Shown: positions 8,830 to 15,397 of the stretch, piece by piece | Position numbering within the stretch: the first letter of the stretch is position 1 | Layout: each line of letters opens with the position of its first letter | Source of the DNA: Paenalicyclobacillus mengziensis | GTDB lineage: Bacteria; Bacillota; Bacilli; Alicyclobacillales; Alicyclobacillaceae | Length of the DNA stretch: 64,000 nt | Direction: 5' to 3' | NCBI RefSeq assembly: GCF_017298635.1 | Contig: NZ_CP071182.1 | Location: forward strand, 4,750,001 to 4,814,000 | Program-made: the position numbers and the translations under genes | Notes under the pieces: model-generated | What the model was told of the DNA's origin: nothing | The model's input: only the letters and a program-made list of their open reading frames with translations | The model's database searches: none

Positions 8830-9235
8830 TCTGAACAGCCTCCTCTTGAAAAGCCTCCTCTGTGGTGCGATCCGCTGTCGCTGACCGCAGTGGACTCACA
8901 CGTGACTGCCGTTGCTCTGACCGCAGTGGACTCACACGCGACTGCCGTTGCTCTGACCGCAGCTGACTCACACGTGACTGCCGTTGCTCTGACCGCAGCT
9001 GACTCACACGTGACTGCCGTTGCTGCATCTGTGTTCTGGCCAACTCCACATAGGGCTGTAAATCCTGAAGGTCCTGCATAGATTGTGCAATATCCTCTTC
9101 AATCAGCACCTTTAGGTCTTTGTCTGTAACCATGCCGTCAATGGCTTTTGCCTTTGCAAGACCCGTCGTTTTCATGTTGAAGAGTTCGTGAACTTCCATC
9201 ATTTCGTGCGGGGCTAGTGTGGCATTTGGTTCCAA
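8801..9235 (-). CDS. CotF-like coat protein with Arg/Gln/Ser-rich 12-residue repeats
   Basis: The first ~65 residues match the short half of CotF-type proteins (APHEMMEVHELFNMKTTGL, then VLIEEDIAQSMQDLQDL). Residues about 72-119 are four copies of a 12-residue repeat, QRQSRVSQLRSE or with P for the second Q, encoded by a 36-bp tandem tract. The tail is acidic. The repeats add about four positive charges each, an uncommon appendage for this family. Start shown is TTG at 9235 after GGAG; an ATG eleven codons in is possible. Paired with the downstream coat gene. Confidence 0.72.
   Translation of the reverse strand: MEPNATLAPHEMMEVHELFNMKTTGLAKAKAIDGMVTDKDLKVLIEEDIAQSMQDLQDLQPYVELARTQMQQRQSRVSQLRSEQRQSRVSQLRSEQRQSRVSPLRSEQRQSRVSPLRSATADRTTEEAFQEEAVQSEHEHRPWV
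8881..9024. repeat. Four 36-bp tandem repeats inside the coat gene
   Basis: Units 8881-8916, 8917-8952, 8953-8988 and 8989-9024 differ at only a few positions (for example CAGTGG/CAGCTG and CACGTG/CACGCG). The low divergence suggests recent expansion and likely length variation between strains. Confidence 0.92.
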
Positions 9236-9539
9236 GTACGTTCATCTCCGTCTTCGGATTCATTTCGGTGTCCAGCTTGGTTCCAGCTTGGTTCCAGTTA
9301 CGTCCTCCGGCTTAGATTTTCATGCGAACTGCGAACCTATCGTGCCAATTTGCACACATGTTTACAGTGCCCAATTCCATTGTCAAATACGCCGTGTGCC
9401 CACGTTCCACATATCAAAACAACGCTCACCAATTCAAAACTGATATTGGTATACTTTAAAACACGTGAAAACACGCGCATCACAGAAGGTCCCGATTTAC
9501 TACGAAACGGTCTGTTCTCTGGAGATAGGAGAGTTCATT

Positions 9540-10265
9540 GTGAGGGATGGTAAAACTTATATCGAAAAGGTTATTGGTAGATTAGCGCCACATGCAGACG
9601 AGGCTGCTGCAGAATCGATGCAAAAGTACATGAAAAACAAGTTTCAATTCCTTGGCCTCAGGGCTCCGCAACTTCAGGTTCTAACAAAGGAGTTATTGCG
9701 TGAGATTGGACTACCGGACAAGGCGCTGTTGGAGCCTGTCATACAAGAGTTATGGGATCTACCCGAGCGAGAATACCAATATGTGGGTGTATCTCTCCTT
9801 AGTAGCAGTGCACCCGACTTCACCGAGAGTGACATCACCTTGCTTGAGTACTCGATTACGCATAAGCCCTGGTGGGATACCCTTGATGTCGTCGCAAAGC
9901 ATCCTGTGGGTACATACTTCGCGAAGTTCCCCAACTCCTTGGAAGCTCGTCTCGATAAGTGGCTCTCATCAAACGACATGTGGTTACAACGGTCGGCCAT
10001 TCTCTTCCAGCTAGGATGGAAGGACAGGACTCGGGAGGACGTTCTCTACAACGCCATCGAAACATGTGCAACATCAAAAGAGTTCTTTATTCGAAAGGCC
10101 ATCGGCTGGGCTTTGCGTGAATACTCCAAGACGAACCCTGAGAGTGTGGAGTTATTTGTAAGGAATCATCCTGAGTTATCAGGATTAAGCCAGCGAGAAG
10201 CACTCAAAGTCATCCATCGCAACCGTATGGCTTTTGCAAATAACACGTCCACAACGCGCTATTGA
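9540..10265 (+). CDS. AlkD-like DNA alkylation repair protein
   Basis: HEAT-repeat DNA glycosylase family protein, 241 residues. Recognisable landmarks: FQFLGLRAPQLQVLTKELL, EYQYVGVSLL, the KPWWDTLDVVAKH segment with the tryptophan/aspartate pair that forms the lesion pocket, and FIRKAIGWALREYSK. It would remove cationic alkylated bases. The GTG at 9540 is chosen because AGGAG lies eight bases upstream; the frame extends back to 9465 without a site. The last eight codons and the stop lie within the first palindrome of repeat element A, so the C-terminal tail is element-derived. Confidence 0.85.
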   Translation: MRDGKTYIEKVIGRLAPHADEAAAESMQKYMKNKFQFLGLRAPQLQVLTKELLREIGLPDKALLEPVIQELWDLPEREYQYVGVSLLSSSAPDFTESDITLLEYSITHKPWWDTLDVVAKHPVGTYFAKFPNSLEARLDKWLSSNDMWLQRSAILFQLGWKDRTREDVLYNAIETCATSKEFFIRKAIGWALREYSKTNPESVELFVRNHPELSGLSQREALKVIHRNRMAFANNTSTTRY

Positions 10266-10448
10266 GACTACCAGAAACAGGTTAGGCGGGAATAACGCGC
10301 TCCTGGCGCGTTATGTCCAAAGCGCATCGGAATAGCGCCTTCACAACGCGTTATTTGCCTGGGTCGAGACCTTAACGCGTCCACAGCGCGTTATTTCTTG
10401 CCGTGCACAGGCGAGTGCGTCCCAATAACGCGTCCACAACGCGCTATT
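10239..10448 (-). repeat. Five-hairpin repeat element, copy A (inverted)
   Basis: Five imperfect palindromes of about 25 bp, consensus AATAACGCG-(7 nt)-CGCGTTATT, at 10239-10263, 10291-10314, 10331-10355, 10372-10395 and 10424-10448. Read on the minus strand the unit order and spacers align with copies B and C; the offsets of the units are about 0, 53, 93, 133 and 185. The left end supplies the 3' end of alkD; the right end abuts a broken aldehyde dehydrogenase. Confidence 0.9.
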
Positions 10449-10772
10449 GCGATGACAAGCATGAGCAGGTCGCCATAGGGAGCGCATCGGCGTAAATATC
10501 TCGTCTCGCCAAATTTTCATGCCAGCTTGAACGTGATCAAAAACGTTGGACCGACAAAGTACCCTTCCCCCGCAGTCTGCACATCGTCTTTCCGACCGTC
10601 ACGAGACGCTTGACCAATTCATCTGCAATGTCCCCTGCTGCCACCACAACCGTCTACTCTGACGGCTTTAACACAAATGGCAAGCGATAGCGAGCGGATA
10701 CATCCAAGCAGGGACCATCATCAGGAAGTGAAACGGCGTGATGCCGCCGAAGACGCCGAAGGGAGCCCTCCA
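10449..10772 (-). pseudogene. Remnant of an MmsA/IolA-type aldehyde dehydrogenase
   Basis: Pieces of a CoA-acylating aldehyde dehydrogenase can be read in shifting minus frames. In order they are [18 protein letters not shown] and WMYPLAIAC (about 10770-10685), FVLKPSE then a stop, VVVAAGDIADELVKRLV, EGYFVGPT, and after a frameshift FDHVQAGMKIWRDEIFTP (to about 10470). Frameshifts, an in-frame stop and at least two internal deletions make it non-functional. The remnant starts inside the 3' end of the P1 peptidase gene and is cut off by repeat element A. With iolB nearby it may be the last trace of a methylmalonate-semialdehyde dehydrogenase of inositol catabolism. Confidence 0.8.
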
Positions 10773-11722
10773 GCGGGCTTTGCCGTTCGAACCGCGCGAA
10801 GAATGGCTGTTGCGAGTACCTCAGCCGATAGAACGCCAACCAGATCCACGTTCGCATTCATCTCCCCGGTGGCGAGTGCAAAGACGGTGTCACCGTCGTG
10901 CATCGTATGCACAGGGTAAATAGTACGGGCCAATCCGTCGTGGGCCATTTGAGCAACCTTTGTCGCCTGGGCTTTTGCAAGTATGGAATTACTTGCCACA
11001 ACCGCGATAGTCGTGTTTGTCGCTACCGTATCTCTCCCGTCTGAGAAACCACGGCCCATTTCGACAGTGTGCTCTCTCAGTTGCGACGGCGACAACAGTC
11101 CGCCGTCCTCGCCGCGAGCACCAGCTACCCATTCGCCCGTATCAGGATCCCGAATGTTTCCAACGGCGTTGACAGCTACTATCGCACCGACCACCAGCCC
11201 ATTTGAGAGACGAACTGATGCGGTCCCGAGGCCACTTTTCATGGCCGAAGCGTGACCGGCTAATTTGCCGACAGTCGCACCACACCCTGCGCCAACGTTA
11301 CCTTCCTGGACCGAGGCCGAGTTCGCATTGAGACAAGCCTGATACCCCATCGCCGCATTGGGACGAGCCTTCGCATCTCCAATCGCCAAATCAAAAATGA
11401 CGGCTGCTGGGACAATGGGTACTACGCCGATACCGACATTCAACCCGAAACCTCGTTCCTCCAGATAAGTCATAACACCACTTGCCGCATCAAGGCCAAA
11501 TGCGCTGCCTCCTGAGAGACAAATTGCATGCACCTGTTGAACGAGATTGACTGGAGACAGTAAGTCGGTTTCGCGAGTTCCTGGTGCAGATCCGCGAACG
11601 TCTACCCCCGCCAGCGCCCCATTTTCCGTGAGAATAACAGTGCAGCCTGTGAGACCAACGAAGTCGTGAGCATGACCTACCTTCACACCAGGGACGTCGA
11701 CAATGCTTCCGGACACCGACAC
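10721..11722 (-). CDS. P1 (S58/DmpA) family peptidase
   Basis: A 333-residue DmpA-like Ntn-hydrolase. Family hallmarks are VPGVKVGHA at the start, [16 protein letters not shown] near 70, and the self-processing region VAVNAVGNI and [16 protein letters not shown], in which the residue after N-T-T is the expected autocatalytic nucleophile site. Likely cytoplasmic aminopeptidase; the substrate is unknown. The C-terminal tail ([16 protein letters not shown]) is encoded by sequence that also reads as aldehyde dehydrogenase in another frame, so the original 3' end was probably replaced by a deletion junction. GTG start with GGAGG nine bases upstream; an IS lies only 22 bp beyond the start. Confidence 0.85.
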   Translation of the reverse strand: MSVSGSIVDVPGVKVGHAHDFVGLTGCTVILTENGALAGVDVRGSAPGTRETDLLSPVNLVQQVHAICLSGGSAFGLDAASGVMTYLEERGFGLNVGIGVVPIVPAAVIFDLAIGDAKARPNAAMGYQACLNANSASVQEGNVGAGCGATVGKLAGHASAMKSGLGTASVRLSNGLVVGAIVAVNAVGNIRDPDTGEWVAGARGEDGGLLSPSQLREHTVEMGRGFSDGRDTVATNTTIAVVASNSILAKAQATKVAQMAHDGLARTIYPVHTMHDGDTVFALATGEMNANVDLVGVLSAEVLATAILRAVRTAKPAGGLPSASSAASRRFTS

Positions 11723-11744
11723 TCTGCACCCCTCCGTACGTTAT

Positions 11745-13639
11745 ATAGCCTCTCGGCATTTGAACCTTATTGATTACTCAAGGTTTTTGGCCGTGGGGTT
11801 TTGTTAATTCCCTCCAACTTTCCGCTTGGTCACACTTGTAACAAATATCCAAAACAGGATTACAGTTTGTGAGCCGTGACTAGTTAGTGAAATCATCATA
11901 AAAGGACTTGACTTTTTGAAAGCACCCCAACAATCGCCGAGAAGGGCCTAACCGCTCTATCTCTCATCGAAACGGGGTCGCGTTATGTTACCTTGTATTC
12001 AGTCCCATCAGGAGTACCAATCCTTTGTTCAACAGCAACTGCGTCTTCACTACGCCGATGGCACCCTTCTCTTCGTTGCACATGACTGGCCTCTTGTCAC
12101 GAAGTTTTGGATTACAGATCTCTCAGGTACGTTCAACATCCTGAAACAGACCTACTCATCCCGTGGCCCCATGGCCTTCGACCCTGCTCGACTGTTGCGT
12201 TCATACCTGCTCATGCTTGAGGTCGGCCAGACCTCCATTTCCCGTTGGGTTAACGACCTGCGTCGAATCCCGCTTTATGCAATCCTCAGCGGATTTGAGT
12301 ATGGTCACACACCTGGCGTTGGCACGTTCTATGAGTTCTTCAAAAGGCTGTGGAATTCCACCGCTGCCAACACGTCCCCCAAGCGACGACTCAAACGCAA
12401 GAAGCCTAAGCGTGGCAAGAAACAAGGAGAAAAAGCTCCAACTACCACGCCCAACAAAATTGGGAAGCTCATTGCTCAACTGCAGAAACGTTCGCCTGTC
12501 GCGTACCAACCTTTTGATACTTTACTCAGCCTATTCAAGGAGCAGTTCCTTTCCGTGTCTGCCACACTTAGATTGCTTGGTGACATTCACAGCCTTGCCA
12601 TTGCCGCAGATGGAACACCTGTGCATACAGCGGCTCAAGTTCGCAGTAAACGAATTTGCTCTTGCCGTGAGCAAGGAATCGAACAATGCTCCTGTCATCG
12701 TGAGTTCTCCCAACCCGACTGTGACATTGGCTGGGACAGCCACCGAGGCCGGTACTTCTTTGGCTATCATCTCTACATGCTAGTAGCTGCTGACAGTCCT
12801 TATGACCTGCCACTCTATCCACGACTGCAACGAGCCTCTCGCCACGACGCCTCTTCCTGGGTAGTAAGTGCTTTCGAGTTTAAGCAGCGGTTCCCTGACT
12901 ATACATGGTCTAAGATGATTCTCGACTCTGCACACGACGCGATGCCGATTTATGAATTCCTGCAGTCTGAGCAAGTCATACCATTCATTGACCTCAATCA
13001 GCGATCAACGGGGCAGAGAAAGTACAAAAATGACATTGCCATTTCAGCAGACGGAACTCCAATTTGTAGCCATGGGCTGAGGATGAAAGATGATGGATAC
13101 GACCACACCCGCGGTCGCCGCAAGTTTCGCTGTCCACTCATTCAGAACAGGAAGGTGACCTGTGATACACCCTGTTCCGACTCACCTTATGGAAGATGTG
13201 TATATACATACACCAAGGATAATCCTCGCTTGTTCCCATTTGTCGCTCGTGACAGCGACGAATGGGCCAGTGTCTATAAACGCAGAACCACCTGCGAACG
13301 GTGTAACAAGCGAGAAAAAGAGGATTATCAGCTCGAAGCTGCCAAGCACCGCAGTACCATGATGTGGGCCATTCGCACCTACGGTATTGCCATGTGTCAA
13401 CATATTGACGCTTGGTACCAAGAGACAAATCTCGACCTAAGGTCGACGCTCCTGTCAGCCTGAGACTAACCCTATCCTACCATCCCAGCGAGGACTATTT
13501 GCAAAAATCGGACCGTCGTCGCTTTCTTTCCTATACCCTTTTTTCAAAGAACCACGATCATACACTACAATTCCCAGTGTTAAATTGGCATTTGGCCTGT
13601 CTTATGTCATTTTTCAACATCTCAATGCCGAGAGGCTAT
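11745..13639 (+). mobile_element. Complete insertion sequence with 16-bp terminal inverted repeats
   Basis: Left end ATAGCCTCTCGGCATT (11745-11760) is repeated exactly inverted at 13624-13639. Both ends are flanked directly by TTAT (11741-11744 and 13640-13643), a 4-bp target duplication. The 1895-bp element carries one DDE transposase gene and looks intact. The family is close to IS1182/IS4-type elements by protein architecture. Insertion separated the P1 peptidase start from its original upstream region. Confidence 0.93.
11985..13463 (+). CDS. DDE transposase (IS1182/IS4-like)
   Basis: A 492-residue transposase. The N-terminal DUF772-like region contains FDPARLLRSYLLMLEVG and GTFYEFFKRLW (about 65-118), followed by a lysine-rich linker. 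Catalytic acidic residues are likely in IAADGTPVHT, ILDSAHDAMPIYEFL and the CERCNKREKEDYQLE region near the C-terminus. Several Cys/His pairs (ICSCREQGIEQCSCHREF) suggest a zinc-binding insertion. The frame is uninterrupted, so the element may be active. Confidence 0.88.
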   Translation: MLPCIQSHQEYQSFVQQQLRLHYADGTLLFVAHDWPLVTKFWITDLSGTFNILKQTYSSRGPMAFDPARLLRSYLLMLEVGQTSISRWVNDLRRIPLYAILSGFEYGHTPGVGTFYEFFKRLWNSTAANTSPKRRLKRKKPKRGKKQGEKAPTTTPNKIGKLIAQLQKRSPVAYQPFDTLLSLFKEQFLSVSATLRLLGDIHSLAIAADGTPVHTAAQVRSKRICSCREQGIEQCSCHREFSQPDCDIGWDSHRGRYFFGYHLYMLVAADSPYDLPLYPRLQRASRHDASSWVVSAFEFKQRFPDYTWSKMILDSAHDAMPIYEFLQSEQVIPFIDLNQRSTGQRKYKNDIAISADGTPICSHGLRMKDDGYDHTRGRRKFRCPLIQNRKVTCDTPCSDSPYGRCVYTYTKDNPRLFPFVARDSDEWASVYKRRTTCERCNKREKEDYQLEAAKHRSTMMWAIRTYGIAMCQHIDAWYQETNLDLRSTLLSA

Positions 13640-13756
13640 TTATGACATTGCACATTTACAGTCGAGATTGTTCAAGTGGTATCATGGCAAGTGGTATCAT
13701 AAAAGACGGCAGTTAAGCTGGGCTGAGGTATGGTAGAACAAAGGAGTGGAACCTAC

Positions 13757-13969
13757 ATGTCAGTGTTTGACGCAGTTGAATGTCCAAAATGCGGCCAGAA
13801 GGCCTTTCACCGATTCCCAATGGCAGTTGCGATGCCAGGCGTTATCAAGCCAAAGCACGGTGAATTGAAGTTTGAACCGAACCAGTCATTTATCGTACGG
13901 CCGTATTACTGTCAAGAATGCCAGTATGTCGAATTCAAACATGAGGCTTCACATAATATTGAAGTCTGA
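13757..13969 (+). CDS. Small zinc-ribbon protein
   Basis: About 70 residues with two CxxC pairs, CPKCGQ near the start and YYCQECQY near residue 60, forming a likely treble-clef or rubredoxin-like zinc site. No transmembrane segment. The ATG at 13757 is chosen over the longer frame from 13730 because AAGGAG sits in front of it. Function unknown. Before the IS insertion it would have been divergent from the P1 peptidase with only about 135 bp between them. Confidence 0.7.
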   Translation: MSVFDAVECPKCGQKAFHRFPMAVAMPGVIKPKHGELKFEPNQSFIVRPYYCQECQYVEFKHEASHNIEV

Positions 13970-14098
13970 CGAGATTGAAGTCTGATAATCAGGTCTGACG
14001 ATTCACTAGACAGGGAGACGGAGACGGAAGGTCGCTTCGGGATGTCGCCTTCCGTCTGATTTCTGTCCATCCGTCTCAGTTCGACCTCGCGGTTGATC

Positions 14099-14869
14099 CT
14101 ACGAGCGGTTGACCCTACGAAATGCCTCGTCCAATTCTTCTCTGGAAGCTGCCCGTCCTCGGATGGCACTACCGTATGCGATCTCGCTGTCCCCGCGCTC
14201 AAATCCCGCCATAACTGCACTGACAAACTCTTCTGCAGTTGTCCCAGTGGTCGTCATCCCGCGCTTCACACGGCCCTCCATGTTGAGTTCAGAGTCGACC
14301 GCAGGCGGAATCACCTCAATGACTTCGATGCCTACCTCCTTCAACTGATGTCTCATTGTCAGCGACAATGAGTGCACAGCAGCCTTCGTGGCACAGTAGA
14401 TAGGAAATAAGGCCATCGGCGTGAACGCCAATCCTGACGATACGTTAACGATGGTGGCGTCGGCAACGGATCGGAGGTGGTCAACAAGCAGTCTAGAAAG
14501 ATGGATTGGCGCTTCAACGTTAATGGCAATCTCTTGACGTGTCGTCTCCCATGGCTCGTCGGTGGACAGGAAATGATAATCACGTTGGATTCCCGCATTG
14601 TTCACGAGTACGTTGAGGTTCGGAAATTCGGTCGTGACCCACTCCACCAAGGCTGTTCTCTGACCTTCATCGGAAACGTCACAAGTTCGAATATGGATTT
14701 TCGCCCCTGGATGCATCCGTTCTATCCGTTCCTTCGCATCATTTAGCCTATCTTCACGTCGGCCGCAGATAATGACCTCGTTACCTTTTTCAATCAATTT
14801 TTCCGCTAACGCCAATCCAATACCAGTAGCACCACCGGTAATCAAAGTCGTGTTTCCAGATATTTTCAC
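14099..14869 (-). CDS. Short-chain dehydrogenase/reductase (DltE-like)
   Basis: Classical SDR of 256 residues: cofactor motif TGGATGIG at the N-terminus, NNAGIQ near residue 90, catalytic serine in NVSSGLA and YCATKAA with the Tyr-xxx-Lys dyad near 160. The C-terminal SELNMEGRVKRGM resembles DltE-type oxidoreductases. An arginine after the second strand (CGRRE) suggests NADPH preference. GTG start with GGGGAGG upstream. It lies downstream of the formate dehydrogenase genes but with an 86-bp gap; the link is uncertain. Confidence 0.85.
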   Translation of the reverse strand: MKISGNTTLITGGATGIGLALAEKLIEKGNEVIICGRREDRLNDAKERIERMHPGAKIHIRTCDVSDEGQRTALVEWVTTEFPNLNVLVNNAGIQRDYHFLSTDEPWETTRQEIAINVEAPIHLSRLLVDHLRSVADATIVNVSSGLAFTPMALFPIYCATKAAVHSLSLTMRHQLKEVGIEVIEVIPPAVDSELNMEGRVKRGMTTTGTTAEEFVSAVMAGFERGDSEIAYGSAIRGRAASREELDEAFRRVNRS

Positions 14870-14955
14870 GGCACATGTCCTCCCCTATGGTCACCAGGCT
14901 TCATCCGGCGGGAGACGCTACAGACCCAGACCGAGTGCCTCGTGACTTCCGTCCT

Positions 14956-15396
14956 TTAGATAGTCTTCCCGAGTCCCTTAAGAAACCCAATGGCAAACTG
15001 GAGTGCTCGATTTACATCCGGGTCTTGCAAGGTCTTAAGTAGTCCCATGATACTGATGGACTGATTCCGTTCAATCGTCTCGTTCGCCTCCGTAACGCCG
15101 GCGTTCAGTCCTTCGGTCAAGCGCTCTAGCTGCCCCGGATCGAGCTTGGTCAGCACAGTGCCTGCTGCCATCACATTATTAATAAGCGTCAAGACATCCT
15201 TTCTCAGCAGCTGCTCCACCAAAATCTTCGCGATGGATTCCTTTGCTCCAAGCATGGCCCGCGCCGCCTCCAGAATCCCGCTCTGATGCAACTCTTCAAC
15301 CAGCAATTGAAGCTCTTCTGAAGCCGAGGGATGCTTAGATTCAAGCGGGCTTTGAACAGGTTCCTGTCGAATCACTTTCTGAATCGGTGCTGCCAT
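14956..15396 (-). CDS. DUF1641 protein, partner of formate dehydrogenase
   Basis: A 146-residue helical protein ending in IMGLLKTLQDPDVNRALQFA and FLKGLGK, the diagnostic DUF1641 region. In Bacilli this family is encoded directly after FdhA (YjgD/YrhD in Bacillus subtilis) and is thought to assist the enzyme. Start is the ATG at 15396, two bases after the fdhA stop, with AGGGGGG upstream inside fdhA. Strong coupling to fdhA supports a joint complex. Confidence 0.85.
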   Translation of the reverse strand: MAAPIQKVIRQEPVQSPLESKHPSASEELQLLVEELHQSGILEAARAMLGAKESIAKILVEQLLRKDVLTLINNVMAAGTVLTKLDPGQLERLTEGLNAGVTEANETIERNQSISIMGLLKTLQDPDVNRALQFAIGFLKGLGKTI

Positions 15397-15397
15397 A

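Noticed and set aside
10239..10448. Possible CRISPR array (repeats of ~25 bp with 15-28 bp spacers)
   Set aside because: Units are palindromic and diverged, spacers are partly conserved between the three loci and differ in length in a fixed pattern, and no cas gene is near.
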